A program made the translations under genes and the position numbers. The notes below the pieces were generated by a model. That model had not been told where the DNA came from, made no database searches, and was given only the letters and a program-made list of their open reading frames with translations. Positions 17,165 to 25,158 of a stretch of DNA of 64,000 bases are shown here, piece by piece. Numbering within the stretch: position 1 is the stretch's first letter; every line of letters begins with the position of its first letter. The stretch is from Chryseomicrobium palamuruense (GTDB taxonomy: Bacteria > Bacillota > Bacilli > Bacillales_A > Planococcaceae): NCBI RefSeq assembly GCF_042649045.1, contig NZ_JBHSEF010000010.1, positions 62,001-126,000 of the forward strand. The letters run 5' to 3'.

Positions 17165-18409
17165 ATGAAGAAAACAAAGCCATATGCGATTTCTAAAAAC
17201 ATAGTATATGAAGCCTTCTTAAGAGTTAAAGCAAATAGAGGGTCAGCCGGAATTGATGATGAGTCAATAGAAGAATTCGAACTGAACTTAAAAGATAACC
17301 TGTACAAATTATGGAACAGAATGTCGTCAGGAAGTTATTTTCCACCAGCTGTAAAAGCAGTAGACATACCCAAGAAAGCTGGGGGTACTCGAACGCTTGG
17401 TATCCCAACAGTTGCCGATAGGATTGCACAAATGACAGCCAAATTATATTTTGAGCCTAAAGTAGAACCATATTTCCATGAAGATTCCTATGGCTATAGA
17501 CCAGGGAAAAGTGCAATTCAAGCAATAGAGATTACTCGTAAAAGGTGCTGGAAATATAACTGGGTATTAGAATTCGATATTAAAGGATTATTTGACAACA
17601 TCGATCATGATTTATTAATGAGAGCAGTAGAAAAGCATACACAAAACAAATGGCTAAAGTTATACATCGAGAGATGGTTAAAAGCGCCTTTTCACACAAA
17701 GGATGGAACAATTGAACGTACGTCTGGCACACCGCAAGGTGGGGTTATAAGTCCTGTACTGGCAAATCTATTCCTGCACTACGCGTTCGATAAGTGGATG
17801 TCAATCTACCATCCAAACAATCCATTTGCGAGGTATGCAGATGACGCAGTCATCCACTGTAAAACAGAAGATGAGGCTAAGGAAGTGCTAGAGTCCCTAA
17901 ACAAGAGAATGAATGAATGTAAACTTGAACTACATCCAATAAAAACAAGAATTGTATATTGTAAGGATGCAGATAGGAAAGAAGAACATGAAAACATATC
18001 GTTTGATTTCCTAGGATACACATTCAGACCAAGGCTATCAAAGAATAGATGGGGAAAGCATTTTGTCAACTTCACTCCTGCCATCAGTAATAAATCAAAG
18101 AAGTCTATTCGGCAAAAAGTGAGAGATTGGAAACTGCAATTAAAGGCAGAAAAGGAACTCACAGACCTATCGATGATGTTTAACCCAGCAATTAGGGGCT
18201 GGATTAATTACTATGGTAAGTTCTACAAATCTGAAATGTACTCAACTCTAAGGCATATTAATAAAGCCTTAATTATGTGGGCAAGAAAGAAATACAAAAG
18301 ATTCGCTCGACATAAGAAGAGGGCAGAACATTTTCTAGGTAGAATTGCGAAACAGAATCCCAAGTTCTTCAAACATTGGGAGATAGGTATCAAGCCTACG
18401 GCTGAATAA
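17165..18409 (+). CDS. ltrA: Inner group II intron-encoded reverse transcriptase/maturase
   Basis: A 414-aa intact intron-encoded protein. The RT domain (about residues 10-290) shows VKANRGSAGIDDESIEEF, TLGIPTVADRIAQ, SYGYRPGKSA, LEFDIKGLFDNIDHDLL, SGTPQGGVISPVLANLFLHYAF and the catalytic ARYADDAVIHC. The thumb/X maturase domain follows (FDFLGYTFRPR, FNPAIRGWINYYGKFY). There is no C-terminal HNH endonuclease, so mobility would rely on replication-fork or ssDNA priming. Start ATG behind CTGGGAGG. It is only distantly similar to the outer intron's protein, so the inner intron is not a duplicate of its host. Confidence 0.95.
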   Translation: MKKTKPYAISKNIVYEAFLRVKANRGSAGIDDESIEEFELNLKDNLYKLWNRMSSGSYFPPAVKAVDIPKKAGGTRTLGIPTVADRIAQMTAKLYFEPKVEPYFHEDSYGYRPGKSAIQAIEITRKRCWKYNWVLEFDIKGLFDNIDHDLLMRAVEKHTQNKWLKLYIERWLKAPFHTKDGTIERTSGTPQGGVISPVLANLFLHYAFDKWMSIYHPNNPFARYADDAVIHCKTEDEAKEVLESLNKRMNECKLELHPIKTRIVYCKDADRKEEHENISFDFLGYTFRPRLSKNRWGKHFVNFTPAISNKSKKSIRQKVRDWKLQLKAEKELTDLSMMFNPAIRGWINYYGKFYKSEMYSTLRHINKALIMWARKKYKRFARHKKRAEHFLGRIAKQNPKFFKHWEIGIKPTAE

Positions 18410-18412
18410 TGG

Positions 18413-18448
18413 GAGCCGGATGAGTCGAGAGGTTCACGTCCGGTTCTG
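18413..18448 (+). ncRNA. Domain V catalytic hairpin of the inner group II intron
   Basis: GAGCCGGATGAGTCGAGAGG paired with TTCACGTCCGGTTCTG shows the AGC catalytic triad near the 5' base and the CCGG/CCGG distal stem typical of domain V. It stands just after the maturase stop. Confidence 0.8.
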
Positions 18449-18488
18449 AGAGGGGCTACTGGGGAGGTTCCAGTGGTCTACTTGCCTT

Positions 18489-19073
18489 GTCAACTGTTGT
18501 AAATCGCAGAAAGGGGCGGAGCGTGTACTAAAATCGGTCACGCGACTATTGGAGGGAGGACTGGGACTGACTATCCATCCTGGTAAGACGAGAATCGTGG
18601 ACAACAGGAGAGACCCTTTCACTTTTCTTGGTTTCACGTTTGTGAACTGCCGCAGTATCAGACCATCTGAGAAGGCACTAGGAAAATTCAAGACGAGAAT
18701 CAAAGAAGTGACTACAAAGAATATGACGGTTGACGTAGAACATCACATCAAATTTGAAGTCAATCCAATCATAAGAGGATGGGGAAACTACTTCGGAATC
18801 GCAGCGGTCAAAAGAGTGTTCGAGACATTGGATGCGTGGATTCGAAGAAGGTTAAGGATGGTCCAATTCAGAAGTTGGCGTAAAAAGAAAAAGCTCCATA
18901 AGGAGCTAAGACGAAACAACTGGAAGGGTCCGATGCCCGATATCCGCATGACTAAATGGAGGAGCTCGCGCTCACGTCCCGCGCATATCGCTATTCCCAA
19001 TGAAAGGTTCAGACAATACCGACTTGTATTCCTACTAGACATTTATAAAAACCTGCATCCCCAAAGGGGATAA
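18489..19073 (+). pseudogene. Outer group II intron-encoded maturase, 3' part
   Basis: It continues the outer ORF in the same frame as YADDC at 16611: VNCCKSQKGAERVLKSV, then GLTIHPGKTRIV, FTFLGFTFVN, and the X/maturase domain VNPIIRGWGNYFGIAA ending in LLDIYKNLHPQRG. Joined to the first part it gives a protein of about 440 aa with RT and X domains and no HNH endonuclease. It can be translated as one chain only if the inner intron splices out and the upstream frameshift is bypassed. Confidence 0.85.
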
Positions 19074-19081
19074 GCATGGAG

Positions 19082-19115
19082 GAGCCGTATGCGATGAACC
19101 GCACGTACGGATCTG
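19082..19115 (+). ncRNA. Domain V catalytic hairpin of the outer group II intron
   Basis: A 34-base hairpin, GAGCCGTATGCGATGAACCG followed by CACGTACGGATCTG, matching the bacterial domain V pattern. It is followed at 19120-19145 by the domain VI stem with an unpaired A before CTCGAT. Confidence 0.85.
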
Positions 19116-19527
19116 TGAGAGGCGCATGAATTCATTCATGCGCCTACTCGATTTGGAGTTTTACTGCGAGATCTGCAGATAAATCAAATGTTTCATGTTA
19201 TTATCTTTAAACCTAGAGACACTTGTTTCCATTTAGATTTATTGTGGTAACTCAATTCTATCTAAAGTTGTCCTTTTAATGTAAAAGAGAACATGTTTCA
19301 CAGTATCCATTTTGATACGTGCGCTTTCCTCATTTAAAGGAATGGTCTGTCACAGCCTTATTTTCTAGTAAAAAAAATAGACTATCTCTAGCGATTATGT
19401 GGGTGGAGTAATGTCAGGGACATTGGAGCAGTTGGCAGGGAAGTAGGCATATAATAGAAATTAGAAGGACTTAGTGATTTTGTATCTCAAAAGAAAAGAT
19501 AACTTACCTTTATAGGGTAATTCCTAA

Positions 19528-19569
19528 ACATAGATGTTCTCAAATCTTTGAGCGCATCTATGTTTTTTT
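19528..19569 (+). terminator. Strong Rho-independent terminator-like hairpin with no recognisable gene upstream
   Basis: ACATAGATG (19528-19536) and CATCTATGT (19555-19563) form 9 perfect pairs, with an inner CTCAA/TTGAG stem, followed by a T run to 19569. The 160 bases before it (19365-19527) contain only short open stretches, so it may be left from a deleted gene or end a small transcript. Confidence 0.65.
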
Positions 19570-19602
19570 ATGTCAATCTTTAAAACGAAGGAGTGATTCA
19601 AA

Positions 19603-19656
19603 TTGAAATTAACAGAATCATTCATGAAATCAGTTGATTTACTTGTTAGTAGATAA
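19603..19656 (+). other. 17-codon ORF with good ribosome site ahead of the oligopeptide operon
   Basis: TTG at 19603, behind AACGAAGGAG with a 10-base spacing, encodes LKLTESFMKSVDLLVSR and then TAA. It lies between the terminator at 19569 and the promoter at 19697. It may be the start of a truncated gene or a leader peptide; nothing more can be said from sequence. Confidence 0.25.
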
Positions 19657-19696
19657 CACGAATAGATAAAAAAAGTAATGAATTTTCTAAATAATG

Positions 19697-19725
19697 TTGC
19701 AATGTCCGTTTGATGGAGGTATTAT
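19697..19725 (+). promoter_or_regulatory. Probable promoter of the oligopeptide/pyroglutamate operon
   Basis: TTGCAA (19697-19702), 17 bases, TATTAT (19720-19725). It lies 60 bases ahead of the first ATP-binding gene, with an operator-like repeat just downstream. Confidence 0.5.
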
Positions 19726-19743
19726 AGTCCTAACTAATAATTA

Positions 19744-19758
19744 TGAAATGGCGTTTCA
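19744..19758. promoter_or_regulatory. Operator-like inverted repeat downstream of the operon promoter
   Basis: TGAAA-TGGCG-TTTCA, within the looser repeat ATTATGAAA...TTTCACATAAT. It lies at about +13 to +27 from the predicted start and is a good place for repression by the IclR protein encoded third in the operon. Confidence 0.4.
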
Positions 19759-19784
19759 CATAATGGAACGAAAGGGTGAACGAA

Positions 19785-20768
19785 ATGTCAACCACCATTC
19801 TTGAAGTAAAAGAATTAAAGGTCGGAATTTCTACCGATGATCAAGAAATACATATTGTAAATGGCGTAAATTTCTCACTAGGAAAAGGTGAAGTCCTGGG
19901 GATTGTAGGAGAATCGGGATGCGGGAAAAGTCTTACATCCTTATCGTTAATGAATTTATTACCGCCGGGTGTGAAGAGACAGAGCGGAGACATTATAGTA
20001 AATTCGAAGAATTTTAGTGAAAACTCAAAAAAACAGTGGAGAGAAGTACGGGGAAAGAAATTAGCCATGATTTTTCAAGAGCCAATGAGTTCTTTAAATC
20101 CTGTGTATAAAATAGGCCATCAAATCTCTGAAATGATTTTGAATCATGAAGAAATGACAAAAAAACAAGCCCGTTTACGTGCATTAGAAATGTTAAAGCT
20201 AGTGGGAATTCCTCGCCCAGAACAAGTTCTCGATGAATATCCTCATCAATTGTCGGGAGGAATGAGACAACGTGTCATGATCGCCATGGCTCTTTCATGT
20301 AACCCTGAGGTTCTCATAGCCGATGAACCAACCACTGCTCTTGATGTGACCATTCAGGCTCAAATCCTAGAATTAATTAAAGATATCCAATCGAAACTAG
20401 AAATGTCAGTCATATTAATTACCCATGATTTAGGTGTGGTAGCAGAGACTTGTGACAGAGTAATTGTTATGTATGCGGGCGAAGTAGTTGAAAATTCTCA
20501 GATCAATGAGTTATTTGATGCACCTAAGCATCCATATACTCAGGGGTTATTAAATTCTTTACCGGACATTGAAACACAGAAGGAATACTTAGAATCGATT
20601 CCAGGAGTTGTGCCTGCGCCTGGTGAAATGCCTGTAGGTTGTCGTTTCGCACCTAGATGTAAATTCGCACATGATCGCTGCTCGATAGAACCTCCTACAA
20701 TTCAAGTCAATGAGAACTCTCAAGTCAAATGTTGGTTATACGCAAATGAAGAGGGGGGAGTTAAATGA
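19785..20768 (+). CDS. Oligopeptide/dipeptide ABC transporter ATP-binding protein (DppD/OppD type)
   Basis: About 327 aa. Walker A GESGCGKSLTS near residue 40, signature LSGGMRQRVMIA near 155, Walker B VLIADEPTTALDV and the H-loop THDLGVV. The C-terminal oligopeptide-transporter extension contains the Cys motif CRFAPRCKFAHDRC near residue 290. I choose ATG 19785 because AAAGGGTG is about 7 bases upstream; GTG 19776 overlaps that site. Its stop overlaps the start of the second ATPase (ATGA). With the partner ATPase it energises the DppBC-type permease encoded downstream. Confidence 0.93.
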   Translation: MSTTILEVKELKVGISTDDQEIHIVNGVNFSLGKGEVLGIVGESGCGKSLTSLSLMNLLPPGVKRQSGDIIVNSKNFSENSKKQWREVRGKKLAMIFQEPMSSLNPVYKIGHQISEMILNHEEMTKKQARLRALEMLKLVGIPRPEQVLDEYPHQLSGGMRQRVMIAMALSCNPEVLIADEPTTALDVTIQAQILELIKDIQSKLEMSVILITHDLGVVAETCDRVIVMYAGEVVENSQINELFDAPKHPYTQGLLNSLPDIETQKEYLESIPGVVPAPGEMPVGCRFAPRCKFAHDRCSIEPPTIQVNENSQVKCWLYANEEGGVK

Positions 20769-21772
20769 CTGTAAAAGAGCCATTATTGGAAATCAAAAAT
20801 CTTCAAAAACATTTTGTTGTAAAAGGTGGATTGTTTGGAAGGAAAAACTTACAAACGGTCAAAGCAGTTGATGATGTATCCTTTAAAGTTTATCAAGGGG
20901 AAACATTCGGAATCGTGGGAGAATCAGGATGTGGAAAAAGTACGACAGGTAGACTTCTATTAAAACTGTTGGAACCAACATCTGGAGAAGTACTCTTTGA
21001 AGGGAAAGATATCGCTCACCTATCTCAAAAAGAAATGAGATTGTTAAGGAAAGACTTACAAATTGTATTTCAAGATCCATTTGCTTCATTAAATCCACGT
21101 ATGAAAGTTTTTGAAATCATAGAAGAGCCGCTTATTAATTTTGGTTATTCCGATAAGAAAGAGCGCAGTGAAATCGTACATGAAATTGCAAGTAAGGTTG
21201 GACTTTCGGCGAATCAACTGAAAAGATTTCCACATGAATTTTCAGGAGGTCAACGACAACGAATTGGCATAGCCAGAGCATTAGTTACAAAGCCGAAAAT
21301 TATTATCGCAGATGAACCGGTATCCGCACTAGACGTATCCATTCAATCACAAGTATTGAATCTATTAAAAGACTTGCAAAAAGAGTTTGGGTTAACCTAT
21401 GTCTTTATTTCACATGATTTGAGTGTTGTTAAGCACTTTTGTGATCGGATTGGTGTGATGTATTTAGGTAAAGTTGTAGAAATAGCTGATAGGGAGAATT
21501 TATACACAGAAGCATTACATCCTTATGCCAAAGCTTTATTATCTGCAGTGCCAAGCCCGCATCCATCAAAAAAGAAGGAAAGAATTATTTTATCGGGCGA
21601 TGTTCCTAGCCCTTCAAATCCACCCTCTGGTTGTACGTTTCATCCACGTTGTCCATATAAAATGGACATCTGTTCAACAATTAAACCAGAATTACGTGAA
21701 GTAAGACCAAACCGTTATGTTTCCTGTCATTTATATAATGAAGTACCTGATAGTGGAGTGACATATGAGTAA
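20765..21772 (+). CDS. Oligopeptide/dipeptide ABC transporter ATP-binding protein (DppF/OppF type)
   Basis: 335 aa. Walker A GESGCGKSTTGR near residue 57, signature FSGGQRQRIGIA near 160, Walker B IIIADEPVSALDV, H-loop ISHDLSVV, and C-terminal CTFHPRCPYKMDIC. This is the OppF/DppF partner of the preceding OppD-type ATPase. It starts inside the upstream stop (ATGA) and its own end overlaps the IclR gene by 8 bases, showing tight translational coupling. Confidence 0.93.
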   Translation: MTVKEPLLEIKNLQKHFVVKGGLFGRKNLQTVKAVDDVSFKVYQGETFGIVGESGCGKSTTGRLLLKLLEPTSGEVLFEGKDIAHLSQKEMRLLRKDLQIVFQDPFASLNPRMKVFEIIEEPLINFGYSDKKERSEIVHEIASKVGLSANQLKRFPHEFSGGQRQRIGIARALVTKPKIIIADEPVSALDVSIQSQVLNLLKDLQKEFGLTYVFISHDLSVVKHFCDRIGVMYLGKVVEIADRENLYTEALHPYAKALLSAVPSPHPSKKKERIILSGDVPSPSNPPSGCTFHPRCPYKMDICSTIKPELREVRPNRYVSCHLYNEVPDSGVTYE

Positions 21773-22556
21773 AACAATTGAAAAGGGACTTCGTCTATTA
21801 GATTTATTCACTGAAGAAAGACCTTATTTACGATTAAACGATATTCATAAGCTAACGGACATGCCTAAGCCTACTCTCTTAAGAATTCTAAGTTCATTTG
21901 AAGAGTTGGGATACTTGCAAAGGGTGGCTATCCAAGAAAATGGGCTAGTCAGCGATTCTAAAACATACAGCCTAGGGTTGAAATTTTTAGAAATGGCACA
22001 ACGTGTGGAAAGTAGATTTGAAATACGAAGTATCGCTTATCCATATATGAAAGAGTTGCAGGAGAAATATAATGAAGCAGTTCAATTAGTCGTAGTTAAT
22101 CAAGACACTGGCGTGTACATTGAGAAAGTTGAAAGCACACGACCTGTTCGATTGTATACTCGCGTGGGTCGTCAGGCTCCTTTATATGCAGGGGCTTGTA
22201 CACGAACGCTTCTAGCATTTTTAAATCAAGAAGCACAAGAACGGATATTGTCAGGCGAGTTTATAAAATTTGCAAACGGCACGCTAGAATCAAGACAAGC
22301 AATCGAAGAACAGCTTAAGCTCACAATCGAGAGAGGTTATAGTTACAGTGATTCGGAGCTTGAAGAAGGAACAGCTTCACTTGCCGTTCCGATCTTTAAC
22401 CGTTTTGGCGAAGTCATGTACTCGATTAGTATTGCAAGCTTTTCATCTACGTTAACTCGAGAACGAGTGGACGAGTATATAGATTCCCTATGGGAAGCAG
22501 CGGCAAGTATTTCAAAACAACTCGGTTATAAAGAAAGATATCCATATAGTAATTAA
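21765..22556 (+). CDS. IclR-family transcriptional regulator
   Basis: 263 aa. The N-terminal winged helix spans residues 1-62 (EKGLRLLDLFTEERPYLRLNDIHKLTDMPKPTLLRILSSFEELGYL). The C-terminal IclR effector domain spans 75-255 with YMKELQEKYNEAVQLVVV, the GRQAPLYAGACTRTLLAF ligand loop and YSYSDSELEEGTASLAVPIF. Its place inside the transport operon, overlapping the ATPase gene, suggests it controls this operon in response to the imported peptide or its product. The candidate operator is at 19744-19758. Confidence 0.93.
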   Translation: MSKTIEKGLRLLDLFTEERPYLRLNDIHKLTDMPKPTLLRILSSFEELGYLQRVAIQENGLVSDSKTYSLGLKFLEMAQRVESRFEIRSIAYPYMKELQEKYNEAVQLVVVNQDTGVYIEKVESTRPVRLYTRVGRQAPLYAGACTRTLLAFLNQEAQERILSGEFIKFANGTLESRQAIEEQLKLTIERGYSYSDSELEEGTASLAVPIFNRFGEVMYSISIASFSSTLTRERVDEYIDSLWEAAASISKQLGYKERYPYSN

Positions 22557-22574
22557 AAAAAGGGAGGCAATGAA

Positions 22575-24161
22575 ATGAATAAAAAATTAGTGATGTTAGT
22601 TGTAGCACTAGTAGTCTCACTGATTTTAGCAGCATGTAACAACTCTTCTACTTCTTCTGGAGATCAAAATGATGAAGGGGAAGATACAAGTTCGGCGGAT
22701 AATCCAGTCACTGGAAGAGAGGGAGAGCTTGTCATCGGAGTTGCAGGTGAACCTCAAAACTGGGACCCTATCGATACATTCTTACTTGATTGGAGTACAG
22801 TTGCCACATCTGTATTTGAAGGGTTAATAGATCGTTCGTTAGATTTAGAATTACAACCAGGCTTGGCTGAGAGCTGGGAATATTTAGACGATTCAACGAT
22901 TGAATTTAAGCTTCGTCAAGGTGTCCAGTTCCATAATGGAGAACCTTTTAACGCAGAGGCGGTTAAATTTACATTCGATCGATTATTAGGTGAAGAAGGC
23001 CAACAAGGTCCTCAATATTCAAACTACACGTCTATTGACACGGTAGAAGTCATTGATGAATACACGGTTCACATGAAACTAAAGGCTCAAGATCCAGTTT
23101 TACTAACTAAACTTGCAGGATATGGTGCTGTCATTGTACCACCTGGGTATATTGCTGAAAATGGGGATGAGCACTTCAACAATAACCCTGTTGGAACAGG
23201 TCCATTTAAGATGACTTCCTATTCACGCGATCAAGAAATTGTTTTAGAAAAGAATGAGAACTACTGGAAAGATGGGTCTCCTAAGTTAGATAAGGTCACG
23301 TTTAAAGTGATCCCTGAAGCGTCAACGCGTCTTGCTGAATTGCAAACTGGAAATATTGATATTATGAAACGTGTGGAAGTAGCACAAGCAGAAACAGTTA
23401 AAGGCGAAGGTTTCTTAGAGCTAGTAGAAGTAGGTACACCTACTGTTCATTCTTTACGGTTTGATGTTGCTGAATACCCTGTAGACGATGTTCGAGTTAG
23501 ACAAGCGATTAACTATGCAATTGATATTGATGCGATTTTAGAAGAGATTTTAGGTGGCTATGGAAAACCAATCAGTACGTACCAATCCGAACTATCATTT
23601 GGAAACAATCCTGATTTGGCTCCGTACGCTTATGATCCTGAAAAAGCGAAAGAACTATTAGCTGAAGCGGAAGTGCCAGAAGGTACTGAACTTGATTTAT
23701 ATATTCCTGGTAACAATGGAAACTTTAAAGAAATTGCGCAAGTAGTAGCTTATTACCTGGAAGAAGTGGGATTGAAATTAAATATTAACACGGTTGATAG
23801 TACGACATTAATCTCAGATTTAGTTCCAAGTGGAAATGCAGGACATATGTATTATCAAGGCTGGGGTGGATGGACACTCGATTTTGATAACACTGCGTAC
23901 TTAATGTATCACGAAGGAGAACAATGGAATCCTTCATTTAAAGATGAAAGAGTAGAAGAACTGCTAGCTGCACAGCGCGCTACAGTAGATCAAGGTGAAC
24001 GCGAAGTCATCTTTAAAGAACTAACAGAGTTACTTTACGAATTAGCACCAGAAGTAAATGTCTATTCTGCTGTAGATCTTTATGCGGTTAATAAGCGTGT
24101 GCAAAACTTCCAACCTCCACATGAGGATCGCTTACGCTTAGAAGAAGTATCAGTTGAATAG
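22575..24161 (+). CDS. Oligopeptide ABC transporter substrate-binding lipoprotein (DppA/OppA, SBP family 5)
   Basis: 528 aa with a lipoprotein signal and lipobox LILAACNNSS, then an acidic Ser/Glu-rich linker (residues 25-50). The SBP_bac_5 domain shows VFEGLIDRSLDLELQPGLAESW and WEYLDDSTIEFKLRQGVQFHNGEPF, then the NPVGTGPFKM motif. ATG behind AAAGGGAGGC. A hairpin follows, then the two permease genes. The co-encoded pyroglutamyl peptidase and 5-oxoprolinase suggest N-terminally blocked (pyroglutamyl) peptides as ligands; this is inference from context only. Confidence 0.93.
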   Translation: MNKKLVMLVVALVVSLILAACNNSSTSSGDQNDEGEDTSSADNPVTGREGELVIGVAGEPQNWDPIDTFLLDWSTVATSVFEGLIDRSLDLELQPGLAESWEYLDDSTIEFKLRQGVQFHNGEPFNAEAVKFTFDRLLGEEGQQGPQYSNYTSIDTVEVIDEYTVHMKLKAQDPVLLTKLAGYGAVIVPPGYIAENGDEHFNNNPVGTGPFKMTSYSRDQEIVLEKNENYWKDGSPKLDKVTFKVIPEASTRLAELQTGNIDIMKRVEVAQAETVKGEGFLELVEVGTPTVHSLRFDVAEYPVDDVRVRQAINYAIDIDAILEEILGGYGKPISTYQSELSFGNNPDLAPYAYDPEKAKELLAEAEVPEGTELDLYIPGNNGNFKEIAQVVAYYLEEVGLKLNINTVDSTTLISDLVPSGNAGHMYYQGWGGWTLDFDNTAYLMYHEGEQWNPSFKDERVEELLAAQRATVDQGEREVIFKELTELLYELAPEVNVYSAVDLYAVNKRVQNFQPPHEDRLRLEEVSVE

Positions 24162-24174
24162 TTAAGAAGGAAAA

Positions 24175-24206
24175 AAGATAGTATGTACATCATGCTATCT
24201 TTTTTT
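24175..24206 (+). terminator. Intercistronic hairpin with T tract between binding-protein and permease genes
   Basis: AAGATAGTATG and CATGCTATCTT pair (one G-U) around TACAT, followed by TTTTTTT. It looks like a partial terminator giving an excess of binding protein over the permease encoded 20 bases further on. Confidence 0.75.
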
Positions 24207-24225
24207 ATAGAAAGGGTGACATCAA

Positions 24226-25158
24226 GTGCTTACATATATTGTTCAGCGATTGTTTCATACATTGCTCGTTGTTCTTGCCATCTCCTTTATTATCTTTTTC
24301 TCGATACGTTTAACGGGAGATCCGGTTGCCGTTATGTTTTCTGCTGGAGAGCCTACGAAAGAGGCAATTGAAGCAGTACGCCAAAATTTAGGCTTAGACC
24401 AACCATTACCGGTTCAATTTGGAATTTTCTTGAAAGGCTTATTCACATTCGATTTAGGAACATCTTTCCGAAGTGGAATGCCTGTTATGGATTTGATATG
24501 GGAAAGACTACCTGCTACGCTCGCTCTAGCATTTGGTGGGATGGCTGTTGCTATTTTAATCGCATTTCCAGTAGGTATCATTTCTGCTGTAAAGCGTGGG
24601 ACAGCAATCGACTTTTTTGGTCGGATATTTTCATTGGTCGGTATTTCTTTTCCTAACTTTTGGCTAGGAATCATGCTTATTCTTATTTTTGCAGTGCATT
24701 TAAGATGGCTTCCATCCTCAGGATTTGATGGGTTTTCTTCATTAATATTACCTTCCATAACTCTTGGAATGATCTTGTCAGGAATTTTAGCTAGGTTAGT
24801 TCGCTCATCCATGCTTGAAGTAATGAATCAACAATATATTTCAACCGCAAAGTCAAAAGGTCTTGCAGAATGGAAAGTCATTATTTTACATGCTTTTCGA
24901 AATGCTTTACTCCCGACCATCACATTTATTGGGTTGCAATTCGGGTCCCTTTTAGGCGGAACGGTAATTATTGAACAAATATTTGCATGGCCTGGTATAG
25001 GACGACTTATTATCGATGCGATCAATCAGCGGGACTATCCAGTGATTCAAGGTGGAGTGATATTCTTGGCAATGTTAATGGTATTCGTCAATCTTATTAT
25101 CGATATAAGCTATACATTGATTGACCCTCGAATCAAGATTGGTGGTGGGAAATCGTGA
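24226..25158 (+). CDS. Oligopeptide/dipeptide ABC transporter permease (DppB type)
   Basis: 310 aa, six membrane segments. The N-terminal LTYIVQRLFHTLLVVLAISF is characteristic of DppB/OppB, and the BPD_transp_1 loop near residue 210 holds YISTAKSKGLAEWKVIILHAFRNALLP (the ATPase-coupling EAA-like motif). GTG start at 24226 behind AGAAAGGGTGA. It overlaps the DppC gene by 4 bases. It forms the channel with the next gene product. Confidence 0.93.
   Translation: MLTYIVQRLFHTLLVVLAISFIIFFSIRLTGDPVAVMFSAGEPTKEAIEAVRQNLGLDQPLPVQFGIFLKGLFTFDLGTSFRSGMPVMDLIWERLPATLALAFGGMAVAILIAFPVGIISAVKRGTAIDFFGRIFSLVGISFPNFWLGIMLILIFAVHLRWLPSSGFDGFSSLILPSITLGMILSGILARLVRSSMLEVMNQQYISTAKSKGLAEWKVIILHAFRNALLPTITFIGLQFGSLLGGTVIIEQIFAWPGIGRLIIDAINQRDYPVIQGGVIFLAMLMVFVNLIIDISYTLIDPRIKIGGGKS

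Larger units (their letters stand above)
16620..18488 (+). mobile_element. Inner group II intron inserted in the outer intron's RT gene (twintron)
   Basis: Non-coding sequence starts GTGCCACGAAAGC at 16620 directly after the YADDC codons of the outer ORF. About 545 bases of structured RNA precede a complete maturase ORF at 17165. After that ORF comes a domain V-like stem (18413-18448, GAGCCGGATGAG...CGTCCGGTTCTG) and a domain VI-like hairpin ending near 18488. Precise removal joins TGT with GTC AAC TGT TGT AAA, restoring YADDC-VNCC-KS in frame. The boundaries could shift by a few bases. Confidence 0.8.
15315..19152 (+). mobile_element. Outer group II intron (interrupted by an inner group II intron)
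   Basis: The proposed 5' end is GTGCG at 15315, followed by about 570 bases of structured non-coding sequence (domains I-III), then a reverse-transcriptase/maturase ORF starting at 15884 in domain IV. At the 3' end a 34-base domain V (19082-19115, GAGCCGTATGCG...CGTACGG) and a domain VI hairpin (19120-19145, AGGCGCATGAA/TTCATGCGCCT) precede the 3' end ACTCGAT at 19152. Subtracting the inner intron leaves about 1.97 kb, normal for an intron lacking an endonuclease domain. The orientation is opposite to the IS transposase. The 5' boundary is the least certain point. Confidence 0.8.
14041..19364 (-). mobile_element. Degenerate IS1182-family insertion sequence, interrupted by nested group II introns
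   Basis: The left end AAAATGAGGCTAGGACA (14041-14057) and the right end TGTCACAGCCTTATTTT (19348-19364) are inverted copies matching at about 14 of 17 positions, as expected for terminal repeats. Between them, on the minus strand, lies a frameshifted IS1182-type DDE transposase. Removing the intron block 15315-19152 leaves about 1.5 kb, a normal size for this family. No clear target duplication is visible. The element is inactive as it stands. Confidence 0.75.

Noticed and set aside
17165..18409. The second RT gene as a duplicate of the outer intron's RT
   Set aside because: The two proteins share only general RT motifs and differ in the active-site context (YADDAVIHC versus YADDCVNCC), so they are distinct introns.
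24183..24371. 62-aa open frame overlapping the start of the DppB gene
   Set aside because: Out of frame with the permease, begins inside the intercistronic hairpin and shows no family motif.
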